Source of the DNA: Edaphochlamys debaryana
Taxonomy: Eukaryota; Chlorophyta; Chlorophyceae; Chlamydomonadales
NCBI GenBank assembly: GCA_016858145.1
Contig: JAEHOE010000008.1
Span: forward strand, 124,001 to 188,000
Direction of reading: 5' to 3'
Length of the DNA: 64,000 bases
This document shows, piece after piece, positions 35,106 to 46,813 of the stretch. Every line of letters begins with the position of its first letter. Position 1 is the first letter of the stretch. Made by a program: the position numbers and the translations under genes. The notes beneath the pieces are model-generated. The model was not told the DNA's origin, did not search any database, and worked only from the letters and a program-made list of their open reading frames with translations.

Positions 35106-36397
35106 GCGGCCGCTGGATGCCGCGGAGCTTGGGCGCGAAAGTGGCGCCTCTCAGGCTTCGCGGCGCTGTGGGCCAGTTAGGATGCTCTATAGACCGCTGG
35201 TCATTTGTGATGTGATCTCTGCCGGCGGGGCTTTCCCGCTTCGCAATTGTTCTGCGGAGACGGCACCGGTGCGGCGCTTGTCCCTAGGAAACTATGCATA
35301 CCTCTGTGAAGGCACTACACCAGCTGTGGTACAAAGTGCATGACCTTGCCGTGCTGCCGTGCAACACCTGCGTGCCGCATCTCCCCGCCGACCCGGTCCC
35401 GGACCCTTCCCCCGCGACAGCCTCCACGCACTCCGCCGGGGACCTCGACACCATGAGTGGCTCAGGAAAGTAGGCTTCCAATAAGGGCCGTCGCGCGCTT
35501 CCCATAGCATGCCCATGTCTGCTAGCCGCTCTCAGCTGCATCCCCGACTACATCGTCTGCGCGTACCTGTCGCGTTCCCGTGTGTAGTTGATCCCGCGTT
35601 GACAGAAGGTCACGGGGAGTTGAGTTGGGGTAATTCGTGTGTGTATGACCCTTGGAGGTCACGTCTCGCTGATCTCGGCACTGGTCGCGCATACTGCGCA
35701 GCAGCAGGAAGCATACTGCTCCTGAGTCCGTTACGTTAACAAGTCCATAGCAATCACCAATCGCCTGTGTCTCCTCGAGTCGCTCTCTCCGGTGCCCTGG
35801 AGAGCCTCGGCTTGCAGCCTACAGCTTCACTGTGGCCTGCAATAGTTTGCTACAAGCTACCGCATACCGCTCCGTGTAGTGCTAGAAAGCCCCGTTGCTT
35901 GTGTGCTACGCGGGGGCTGTGCCCGCCTCCCCCGCGACAGCCTCCAGCCGAACCCGGCCGACCCGCCGGACGCCCAGCAGACCAGTGACTTCAGACAAGT
36001 TTTCGGGGGCCATTTATTAAGAAGGGGATGCATGCCCAGGTCGATTGGACCAGGGACAGGAGGCTCAACACGCCCCCCTGCGCCCCCTGCGGCCTGCGCC
36101 CCCTACCCCCGTGCTTCCCTGCCACAATCCCAGTCCAGTTCCCGGTGCCCGGGGGGGACACCCGCCTGGGTGTAACTCCTTGCCCCACGGGCACTTGGTC
36201 AACACCCTCTGCAGGGTCCTCTGCAGGTGAGTACACATGCCCCCAGACACACACTCTGAAGGGTCCGTCCTCCCCCGTGCGTGCACCAATTGCCTCGCCT
36301 GCCCAGCCCGGGTGCCTGCTCGCAGGCGTGTCCTTCCTCGCTTCCAGCACATCTCCTACCCTGGCACCTTATCGATACGACCCAGCCCCTCTCAAGC
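35106..36397. other. Upstream of paralogue A and 3' UTR of paralogue B
   Basis: 1.3 kb spacer between the tandem paralogues. No exon is supported. A short GC-rich string (CCCCGCGACAGCCTCCA) occurs twice, near 35410 and 35930. Nothing else stands out. Confidence 0.5.
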
Positions 36398-39300
36398 TCA
36401 GTAGAAGTTGATGAGGCGGTCACACGGGTCGCCACAGCTCGGGCAGCGATCCTCTCCAACCACGAAACCCGCGGCACAGCCCTTGCACAGGCACCGGCAC
36501 AAGCGGCCCTGCGGGTGGCTGGGGCTGGCGTTATGGTACACGCCCACCTGCCGCGGGGTTGCCTGGCACGAGACACAGAGCATGGCAGGCTTGGCGCCAG
36601 CGCCGGCGGCAGAGCCAGCGGCAGCAGCGGCGGTGTTCGAAGCGGCGGCGCGCTTCTCCAGAAACCGGGCCAGGGCGGGGTTGAGTCCGAGGATGGGAGG
36701 CGAGGCAGGCGGAGCTTGCTGACCCGCCGCGGAGGCTGGGGCGGCGGATGGGCCGGGAATCGGGACTGGGACCGGGATGTCGGGGCGATGAGATGGGGAC
36801 ACAGGCGGCGGCGTTGGTGCGTCGGCGGCTGCGGGCGGAGGGCCGGCCGCCCACGCGCCCTGGGGCGCACGTGGTGCTGTGGAGGCCACGCGGGCGGCCA
36901 TGTCGGGGGTCCATTTAAAGATCCCCGTCGCGGCCGGCTTGCCTCCTTGAGGCGCCGCGGCGGGCGGCGGCGGAGCGGACCAGTGCGCATCTTGCCGAGC
37001 GGGCGACGCGGCTTTGTCCTTCGCACCAGCAGGGGCGCCGGCTCCGCCTTTGCTCAGAGAGGCAGTGAACGGAAGGAGGTCTGCTAGGGCAGCCTCGGCG
37101 GAGGCACCAGCGCCGCCGGCACCGTTGGCCGCGGCAGGCACCCTACCGCTGGCGCCGCCGCCGGCCGCGGCGGCAGCGGAGTACGACTTCATCTTGCCGC
37201 CAGGGGCGGGGCCAGCGACAGATGAGGAGAGCCCTGGGTCCTTCTTGTCTTTGCCCTTGCCCTTGCCGCCACCTTCGACCGCGGTGTGGACAGACGATGG
37301 CTTGCTGGGCTCTGGCGCAGCCAAGCCGGACGGTTGCACGGACTGTGGCGGCGCCTTCGCAGCCGCCTTGCCCTGTGCTGTGACGCCCTGGCCAGCCACC
37401 GGGGCTGCCTCAGCGGCCGGCGCTGCCGCGGCGCCCCTCCTGGGCGTAGCAGCAGGCGCAGGCGCGGGGGGCTTGGCCCTGGCCTGGGCTGCCGCATCCT
37501 TCGCCTTAGCTTTGCGAGACGTTGCTCCCGTACCGCCCGTGCGCTCGCTGGCGCGGCGGCGGCGCCCCGACAAGGCGAGCCCAATGAGGTAGTCGATGAG
37601 CTCGCCCAGGGACTTGAACCGCAAGCCGACGGACACGACGAGGGCCAGAACCGCGAAGCTCCCCGCCAGATTCACCACCGCAGCCAGGCTGGGAACCCAG
37701 GAGGCGGGGCCGGGGGAAGGGGCAGGCGCGACCTCGGGCTGGGTCTGCGAGGCGGGCACAGGAGAAGCAGGCGGGGCGGGTGGAGTGAGCAGCCCCGAAG
37801 CGGAGGCTGGATGGCAAGCAACGAGGAGCAGACGGTGCCCTGGAAGCCCATACATTACTTGTTGCCCGACCCTGCCTGAGGTCCGTCCTTACCTCGGGGT
37901 TGGGTGCGTCTGCTTCGAGCAGGCTGCGCTGTCCAGACAAAGCGGCGGACTCAGGGGACAAGGCGCCGCTGTCCAGTCCGGCCGCCGCACCGATTCTCTT
38001 CTTGGCCCTTCCCTTCTTGCCGCCGCCGGCCTTCTTGAGACCTTTCGGCCCCTTGCTCTCACTCCCCGCACCAGCCCTGCCAGCTGCATGTGGGGGCACG
38101 TCGGCGGCGGCCCCCGCCTGGGCCCCAGGCCGCCTCCGCACTTGCTCCCATGCAAGACCGAGCGCCCAGTCGCCTCTGATAGCCCAGGGCAGGCCCCTCG
38201 CGCCGACCTTCACCGCGTTCGCAACTGCGGTGAGCGCAGTCGCTAGCGACTCAGCTGCTCGGGCCGCATCCGAGTTGACGAACAGGGCGGCGAGTGCAGC
38301 TTCCTCCAGCTCCTGGGGGCTGGGATCTGTGCCGTTGACTGCAGACCACTGAACCGCTTCCGCACGGAGGTCTTTGTGCGTCTGGCGAAGCGCGTTGCCG
38401 CTGCAGCGAGCGGCTCTGAGGGCCTCCAGCGCAGCCTGCATGGGCGAGGTAAACAAGCGTTACCTTTGGGCCTTCACAAATCGCAGCCAACCCCTGGGGA
38501 CGTGCGCACGAGCTATGTGGCCAGGGCAACTCAGTACTACTGTGCAGGTGCTAGCCCTCACGTGCGAGGATGCCTCCACCTCCCAAGCCGCCCGTGTGAC
38601 CAGCCCCCCTCACCTGCGTTCCGTCCATGCCTCCCTGGCGCCAGGCCCTCGCTGCCAGCAGGTTGATCTTGGCGCCCGTGGCCACCTCACACCACCACCG
38701 GGAGCCGAAACCGGAGGCAGCATCGCATCCGCCCACGCCCGCCCAGCCCATGGCCCAGGCCGTCACGTTGGCGCGAGGGGAAGACGCGGTTGGGGGCAGC
38801 AGGGCCGCCGGGCAGGTCGCAACGGGGATGGCGCTCGCTCCGCGCTGTTGGAACTTCTCCGGCTGACCGTAAACGGCGAAAGAGGAGGGCCGGAGGAGCA
38901 TGGACGCAAGGAAGGCGCCCCAGATGACTCCGAGCAGGATCCGGCCCATGGGGCCAATCCAGGTCCTCACAGTCCTGAGCACGGTCGGGCGGGGGCCCAG
39001 CCTTCGAGAGGTGGCGCGGTAGCCTGTGGAATGCACGAGTGGAGGGCGAGCGGGTGCCAAGTTGCGAGTAGTCGCAGACCAATCATGCGGACGCACGCCT
39101 GAACCTGGCCTGTAACCATGAACGCGAGAGAGGTCAAGGCAAGGGGCCCCATACGACAGCTGCTCGTCTGGGTCGCATGGGTAGCTTCAGAGACGGGGAG
39201 CAAGAGCAGTACGCAGGCTCAGAGCACGGTTCGGTGGCTGAGGGCAAGAGAGTGGCAGCGTTGCAGGGCGGCGCCCAGCAGGATGTGGAGTTGGCAGGGC

Positions 39301-42300
39301 TGGACGGAGGACACGCCCATTTCACGCACCGTGGTATTTGTCGCCGTACAGGTAGCAAGCGTAGGCGTAGTGTTCATCCCAGCTTTCCAGTTCGGATGCA
39401 TTCTTGAATGCCACCAAGGCAGACACCACCCCCATCTGCGAAATCGTGGCCGGAAGGGAGAAAGGGCGGCTCGTTCTTGCTAGCCCGCCCGCGCACGCTC
39501 GGCCGGTGGATCCTCGTTCGCGTTCCTTAAGTCCCGTGTTCTCAAGGACCTCAAGCCAGCGCACCACAATCACCAAAGGACCCTAATCCTCCCCAGGGCC
39601 CCACGCCAGCGCACCGCGACCAAGGTGACGGCCAGGGTCTCGAAGCTCCAGCTCCTGATGGCGCCCCACCAGGCCGCGACGGCCGCGTTGAAAAACGTGA
39701 GGATGTCGTACAGGTCGGAGCCGGGCTGAGCCAGCCAGTCGGCGGCGCCAAGCGTTACGAAGCCGTACAAAACCGCGGCCAGGAAGCGCAGCTCCTTGAA
39801 GGTGGGCCGGGCTAGGCGGATGCGCTCCCAAATGCCCGGCGGGTTCGCCGCCAACCGCCAGACAAACCTGCACGATGGGGCGGGAAGTTGCAATTGATGC
39901 CGGGTTGAGCTTTATCGACGAGCTGGGACAGTTTGCAAGGGATTGACGCCAAGCCCGTCCGCATGACGCTGCAGCGGCGCCGCGCCAGGGCGGCGTCGGC
40001 TGTCCCGGACATGCAGCAGTAATTACCAACCGAAAGCAGTGGATCAGTGGCGCGCTAGCATGCTGCAAGCAAGCGCAACTCACCTGGCCCGTTCCACGTA
40101 GCGGTCCATAGCGTCTGCGTCCGCCGGCTCGGGCCCCAGGTGCTCCGGGAAGGGCATGTCGCCCTCTTCGTCCATGCACTCACGGACGCTCTCGACTTCG
40201 CGCAAGTCCCGGCAGCGGAAGCAGTAGTCGCGGAACAGCACCAGCCTTGATTTGGGAGTGGCCAAGAGAGGAACAGACCTAGTTGAGTCAGCATGGCAAC
40301 GCAGTAGCAGACCCAGGGTGCCAGGTAGGAGCCAGGCACACACGTCGTGCGCGTGGTACAAGCACGGGGCGCCATGACAGACCAAACCCGGCGTGACCGC
40401 AACCTAGTCCAACAAGTGGAGACTTAAGCCGGTTGCTTCTCGCACACGAGCACGGGCTGCCCGGTCACTTGCTTCCACCTTCGGAGCACGACGCAGCAAC
40501 CACGCAGCCCCAGTGCCCTACCCGTAGGCGGACCCAGCGGCCATGATCAGAGCCTGCAAGGCCGACCGGCGGACGTCCGGCCACACCCACACGACGTCCA
40601 CCTGCATCCACAGCCAGCCCCACACGTCCAGGCAGGGCATGCGGGAGAAGGACCCCGGCACGAAGGCCCCGACGGCCCAGGCCAGGGCGGCGAATGCCAC
40701 CGCCAGCTCCTGCAGGGGTTGTGCGCACAAGGGCGGGCGGAGCGCGGGAGGCGTGAGGGGTCGGAGTGAAATGATGCAGATCCAACCCAAATGAGCCGCT
40801 AGGTCCTGAGTGGCTCGGGGTCCTGCTGGCTCGCTCAGGACCAACACCGGGGACTGGGCCCTCCGGTGCCTCCAAAGCCACTAAGCTGCGACCGAACTGG
40901 ACTGGTAGCTGTGAGAAGATGGCTGCAGGCGTGAAATTGATCAGGCGATGCATTGGTCAGGTATCATGATCCAGGAGTCCTCTGCCGACCCATCACTTCA
41001 TGGCCCTCCGCCCCGCCACACCTGAGAGGAGACGAGGGCAAAGATGACCCTGGGCCGCAGGCCCGACACGCTGAGGGGCAGAGTGGAGGGAACGGGAAGT
41101 TATGCGGTGTACTGTGGTACCAGCTGAATCAGCAGCTCGCGGTGCGAACTTGAGGTGAGCTCAGGAGGGCATTCCCGGCGGCATGGAGGCCAGCCTGGTC
41201 ATGCCGTGCGCCCGACCCTGGCACTCTGTCCGGAGCGCGCTCTGCAAGCCGAGCTGCCCTCACCCGACATCCCCACGGCCCCGCAGCGCCTTGACCAGAT
41301 GTGGAACACGGCGCCAGTGTGTGGCCAGGGACACGTAGCTGCATACACACCGGGGGAGGGGCACGAGGGACGGGGCGCAAGCCGAGCAGGCACCGAGAAA
41401 GCTGCGGTCTGTGGTGACAGGAATGCAGCGAGGGCACGGCAGATCGTTCTGACCCATTCCGAGTCCCGAGAGCTGACCCCGGCTGAGAAGCCGAGCAAGC
41501 CACCAAAGCCCAGGAAGTGAAGGGCTTGGATGTTTCCATCTTTCCCAGGGCTTCTCAGCAAGCACTCGGAGCTAGCACCGCCCGCAACCATCGCGCATGG
41601 CCTGCCCTCACCGCTCGCCCTTCAGGTGCTGCACGACCGCTCCGCGTACGGTACGACGCACCTGTAGCGGCACAGGCCATCGGCATGGCAGGTCAGGAGC
41701 TCAGCGACACTTGCCTGCTGACCGCCCCTCTTCCCCAGCCCAGCCCGCGAACATTGCACCCCCTGGGGGGGACCACGGGGCTCAGCCCCTTTCCTGCCTT
41801 TGGGCAGCCACCCTTGACCAGCCCATGGGGCCAGCCCCTCGCTTGCCACCTCACCGACAGCAGGAAGCTAGGGAAAGCCACCGGTATGGAGGCCAGGAGC
41901 CGCACGTTCGCCATCACGGCCCTCCAGTATCCCGCTACTGCCATAACCAAGGCCAGGAGGGGGAGGCCTGCGGGGCAAGGTCAGGCAGCCGGGCTGAGAC
42001 CGGCCGGGTTTTGCACCGAGGAGACCGGCTGCGCGCCCGCCTCAATGCGGCAGATGCCTCTGAACCGCTAGTGCTCGTCGCTGGGGTGGGGAGCTGGGGT
42101 TGGGGCGGAGGGTGCCGCACCTGCACCCCCCCCCGGGGGCTGGAGCCCAAGCGTCGCAAGATACCCGGGTGCTCGTCAGTGCCTTCGGCGCACCTCCCCA
42201 TGATCAGATTCGATGCTGCCGCAAGTGCGGCACCCTGACGGCCCTTCACCCCTCTGCCCACCCGCTATGCTCGTGCCTATCGGCAGTAGCAGGCGCAGCA

Positions 42301-42763
42301 GCCCGAGCCAGCCCACAAGGCAGAAGAAGGCAAAGTCAAACCTGCGCGGACAGGGCCGAAGCCAGTCACATTCATTGGTGCAACGTGCATTGCGTGTGGC
42401 CGACAGCAGCCGACCCTAGAGGAGGTCCGCTCCGTGACCGTGGCGGGTGGGGGCTGTCATTTCCGGGCCCCACCCGTTGCCGGGTGTCCCTTGCCTGCGT
42501 TCCCCTACTGCGTCCCAGCTCTCAAGCCCTTGCCCCGCTGGCCCCGTCACGTGCGTTAAGCAGTGACTGCCAGCTGCAGCACCTTTTAATAACCCTCATG
42601 GTCTCCCGCCCTCAGCCACGGGCGGTACTTGCCCGTGCGTCGGCGGCCATGGCACCTCCGGCGGCACAACCCCGAGCTCCGGTGAAGCGACCCCAGCTGC
42701 GGCCGCCACCAGCAGCAATGCAGCGACGGCCGTGAGGGCCAGCGCTGCGGTCGCTGGCGCCAT
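36398..42763 (-). CDS. Paralogue B: multi-pass membrane protein with C-terminal RING-like domain
   Basis: Thirteen exons on the minus strand: 42763-42633, 42341-42262, 41967-41855, 41661-41612, 41338-41264, 41070-41022, 40709-40522, 40245-40084, 39867-39615, 39435-39330, 39023-38614, 38435-37893, 37744-36398, giving 1,168 aa plus stop. It is collinear with paralogue A. Exons 1, 2, 5 and 6 are the same length in both (131, 80, 75, 49 bp), and exon 11 here equals A exons 11 and 12 without the intron. It has a signal peptide (LALTAVAALLLVAAAAGVAS), the same run of membrane segments, the near-identical ASGFGSRWWCEVATGAK block, a Pro/Ala-rich linker and a Cys cluster LCVSC, CRCLCKGC, CPSCGDPC. Intron 1 uses a GC donor (GCAAGT) where A has GT. 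Function unknown; RING-based ubiquitin ligation is inferred. Confidence 0.78.
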
Positions 42764-43235
42764 CGCGCGCCGGTCCCGGAGTGTTGCGTGCCCAACCGGT
42801 GAATGCGCGAGTTCCCGCGATCAAGGCTCCCGGAGAGGGCACAGCGTGCCTTGGATATGCATACCCTATAACTTTTGCCTGGGCCTCGCGGGGCGTGCTG
42901 CGCTCAACGGAAGTGGGGAGCCTGTGTCGATTCCGGGCTGCACGCGCTTCCGCAGTCTAAGGCTAGCGCTAGCGCTCGAAACCGATCTTTGTAATGCACT
43001 CAATTGTTCCGGGGAGGACCGGCGACTGCGCGTGCAGCGGATGCCATGCAGCCATGCCACCCCGAACCCCAAAACGCTCTCGCTGATCTTTGGTGTGCCC
43101 AATTGCTACCAGCAACATACGTATAGTCCGGCTCGTCTAGGACCGCCGAGTCCTCACTTGGGCTCAGCCCTGCAGCCGGCGTAGGTCGCCTCCTCAACCC
43201 GGCAAATCGGGCCCACAGTAGCCTCAAAGTGCCAA
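42764..43235. promoter_or_regulatory. Divergent promoter of paralogue B and the DUF212 gene
   Basis: 472 bp lie between the two start codons, which face away from each other. I saw no clear TATA box. A TATAAC string lies near 42868. Assignment rests on gene orientation alone. Confidence 0.4.
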
Positions 43236-45042
43236 ATGTCTGCCCTCCAGGGCCTGCGAGGCCCATCCCTTGCTAGCCGGCCCGCAGCAAGCGTTCGGCC
43301 GACCCATGCAGCGCTCTTGCCAGCGCGATGCTGCAGCACAAGCGCTGCCAGCTGCTCGGGGGCTTCAACGTCTGGCAGCTCAGCACCCGAGTCTCTGCTT
43401 GACGTCGTCGGCGCGGCGCTGACCTTCACTCGTCGTTCGGTGGTGCTCAACGCCCTCAAAGCCCACCGACGCATGCGGCGTGCATTGAGCAGGTTTGTTC
43501 GGCACCGAATTGAACAACGGAGAACAGATCGCATCCATAGGCTTTGTGCGGCCTCAATGGGTAACGCCATCGCTTGATTCGTCGCCGCGCAGCGCTGCCC
43601 CGCCGCAAGGCTTCGCCCTTCCACAAGCGGGGATAGCGGCGATGGCAGCCCTGGTGATCCCGCCGCTGCCCGGCAACGGAGTCCTGGACCTCTTGACCAA
43701 CCGGGTATTCCTGGTCGGGTTCTGGGCCTGGTTCTGCGCCCAGTTCTTCAAGGTATGTGCCCCCCTTGCGACCCCCGCCCCCCCTCACAATAGCACTTCC
43801 TACCTTCGCTCCCATCCCAATCTGTCCCACGCTTCTAGCCTAGACGTGTCCCTCCCCTTACGTCCGCTAGGCCAGGCACAGCAGCTCTGCTGGGGTGGTT
43901 CTCAAAGGCACACTCGCTGACTGCTGCTGCTTGCCCGGCTCTTGGCAGATCTTCACTAAGCGGTTCAAGAAGGGCGTGTGGGACTTGGGGGCAGTGCTGG
44001 AGTCCGGCGGTATGCCCTCCTCCCACTCCTCCCTGTGCGCGGTAAGCGTGGGGCCCGGCCAAGCGGGTACTGACGCTCTGAAGCCACAACGGAGCGAGGG
44101 ACTTGGGGCCGCGGGGAGAGCCGCGGGCATATCGCAGCAGCAAAAGCTGTAACACCGCTCATCTTCGACCTTCCCTCGCAAACAGCCCTCTGGCATTCAT
44201 GCGCTGATGAACCGCTGTCCCATGCCCTCTCCTCGTCAGGGTATCACCACGGCCGTCGCCATCCAGGAGGGCCTGGGGAGCCCCCTATTCGCCGCCTGCA
44301 TGTGCTTCAGCGTCATCGTCATGTACGACGCCATGGGCGTACGGCGGCACGCGGGTACGTGCCCGTCTCTCACATGGGCCGCCGCGGCCTTTCCTGGCGG
44401 TGGCGGCTGGGCTCATCGCAGCTTGCGTGTGCGGCAGGGCTAATGAAAGCACGCCGGGGCTTGGCATGCGTTGAGTTCCTTGAAGCAACGGATGTATCGG
44501 GGCCCGCAAGCTGCTTGCTTCCCGCCCGTCCGGGCCCGGGCGAGCCGCATCGCCTGTGGCCACGCTTCCCGTTCTTCCCTCGCTTCATCACCCTCAATAA
44601 CTTCACGCCCTCTGCACTGCACCGGTGCGCCGCCTCGCCTCCTGGCCCCACCGGCTGACCCCACTCCCGCCCCTACGCCTGCACCTGCACCCCGCAGGCA
44701 TGCAGGCCGCTGTGCTGAACAAGGTGATCAGCGAGCTGCTCGACGATGACCACCCCATGGGGGACGTCAAGCTCAAGGAGGTGCTGGGGCACACGCCGCG
44801 GCAGGTGCGGCAGCGCAAGCGGGGTCCTTGGGGCGGCCTGGGGTAGGGCGGCTGTAGGTCTGGGCGTGCAGCGGCAAGGCTGGAGGGGTAGGGGATGTGG
44901 GCTTGAGAGTCGGGTCGGGGCGTAGTGTGTCTGTTGCTGTGGCCTGCCCGCCTGACAGCCCTTGTTGTGTTCCCCGATGCAGGTGCTGTGCGGGGGCGTG
45001 CTCGGAATCCTGATGGGCATTTTCTACCCCATTGTTGTCTGA
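43236..45042 (+). CDS. DUF212 / divergent PAP2-like membrane protein, probably plastid-targeted
   Basis: Six exons: 43236-43492, 43593-43752, 43949-44041, 44240-44354, 44698-44804, 44983-45042, giving 263 aa plus stop. The leader (MSALQGLRGPSLASRPAASV) is rich in Ser, Ala and Arg and poor in acids, like a chloroplast transit peptide. The mature part carries the DUF212 hallmarks: NRVFLVGFWAWFCAQFFK, ESGGMPSSHSSLCA (related to the PSxxHS signature of PAP2 acid phosphatases), FSVIVMYDAMGVRRHAG and the C-terminal LGHTPRQVLCGGVLGI helix. Bacterial YuiD and plant plastid homologues share this layout, and their activity is not established. The exon 1 to 2 junction uses a weak donor (GTTTGT). Without it the protein could start at the Met at 43642. 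Confidence 0.83.
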
Positions 45043-46813
45043 GCGGGCTGAGGCTGGCGCCGGCGGGTGGCCTGCGTTCGCGGCGGGACCTGCTGGGCGG
45101 GTGGCCTGGACGCTGCAGCGACAGACCTGGGCTGGAGGACTGCTGTGGAGGGCCTTCGGAGCACCGGCCAATGTTGGGACAAGCAGGGCTGCGAGGCGGC
45201 AGCCTGGAGGCCCCCGGGCGCGTGGCTGCGGCTGAGCGCGCCACGGGGGCCGGGGCCGTGAGTGCTGCCTCGCTGGGGCTGACACTTGTGGGAGCAAACC
45301 TGGCAGCCGCCGAAAGAGGCGGCAGCTGTGGGTGGAACGGGGTGGCAGCTGCTTCCGTGGCGCAGTGGCGAGGTGGGGGAAGCGGCTCGGAGCTGATCAG
45401 CTCCGGAAGTGAGCAGAGGAGGCGATGAGCGGTCGGCAGGTGGGAAGCTTGGGTGGAGACCAGAAAGGGAAGGTTTCCTCGTCCGGCCCCCTAGGAGCGT
45501 GCAAGGAGGGGACGGGGGCATTGTGGGCTTGTGAACAGAGCGTGTTACATACCGGGCTTCCGCGGGCCCCTTGGGTTTTTGCGTTGGGGCGGGTTCGTGA
45601 CATGGGGGCCGGGGGGCATGGAAGAACAGGTCAGAACTGCGGGAAGGATGGGGTCACACGTGGAGAGAGATCGGTGCGTAGGGGTGGGGGGCTTGCGAGG
45701 ATTGCTACGATGTGTGATGGAGGTAAGAGGCCGCCTTGGCCACGCCTAAACATAGATGTGTGCTCGGTGCTCGACCCGCCTCTGTTGCGGGGTCTCGTGT
45801 GGTCGATCGATTAGTCAGCGGTCGTTCCCTGTCGGCGGGGAATCGGAAGACGGCGTGATGGGCCTGGAAGGGCCTGGAAGCATGGGCGGCTGCGTTGCGA
45901 TGAGCGGATGCGGTGGAGTCGTGCGGGTTGGCATGAACACAGGCGGTCGGGGGCAAAGGAGGATGCTGAGCGGAGGCCCCTGGATGTGGTGGACAGTCTG
46001 GAGACACGGCGGGAAGCCTGGACAAGGTAGACAAAGCGCCTTGGAGCCTCGCTTGACCCTTGATGGCTCGGGGCATGCCCGCGGGAAGGCCTGGGGCACT
46101 ATACTTGCAGGGGCCGTGCAGCGTAGCCAGGGTGACGACGACGGGAGAAGGCCTGGGGCAGGGCGTGGGCTCGGCGCCGTTGGACCGGACAAGTTCCTTT
46201 GGCTGCGAGTGTCTCTTGGTCAGACAGCGGGCGGCTTGGGCATCCTACGTGCAGCGCTAAAGATGGTCTGCAGTACTCTTTCACGTTACGAGGCTCCTTG
46301 ACTGCTGGGTGGACAGCTAGGGCCGGGAAGGCAACACCATGGCATGGGCTCCCATGGCAAGCACACGGGCGCATGGCCACTCAAGACGCCGGGGCAAAGA
46401 GGGAGCCGGTTACTGCCCTCGAGGCCCCAAGAACTCTCATCCACCGCGTCCTGCGCCAGCTCAACCCTCTTCATGCGGCTCTCCGCAGAGCCATACATAG
46501 CAGCCCCGCAACACTCCAGACAGCCCCAGTGGTGAGCAGCCTGTGTCTCACGGCCTTGCCAGCTAGTTCCTCGCACCCTTCTCTGCTCGCAAGCTGCACC
46601 GCGTGCGCAGCACCCCCCTGTCACGCCAGTCGGAGGTCAGCCCCAATCGCGCCCCCCAGCTCCGGGGCATGGGGCACTCCGCACCCGCATGCTCTTACAG
46701 TCGTCGATATCGGCCCCCGATCGCCCCCCGCACTGCTGACCTCGCCTCATATCCAAGCCCGCCGTCGCCGTCGACCGTACTTCATCGTTAGCCACCCCCG
46801 CTGCACGGACGCG
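45043..46813. other. Convergent 3' UTRs of the DUF212 and 5-phosphatase genes
   Basis: 1.77 kb of G-rich then C-rich sequence between two stop codons that face each other. No coding exon is supported. A long stretch of G-rich plus strand (45043-46180) is notable but has no recognised feature. Confidence 0.5.
46695..46699 (-). terminator. TGTAA poly(A) signal, 5-phosphatase gene
   Basis: TTACA on the plus strand, 115 nt past the stop codon on the minus strand. A second one at 45545-45549 would give a 1.27-kb 3' UTR. Either could be used. Confidence 0.4.

Noticed and set aside
35284..35541. Small minus-strand open frame upstream of paralogue A
   Set aside because: It has no homology to the family's exon 1 (found at 34975-35105) and no splice signals. 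Most likely spacer.
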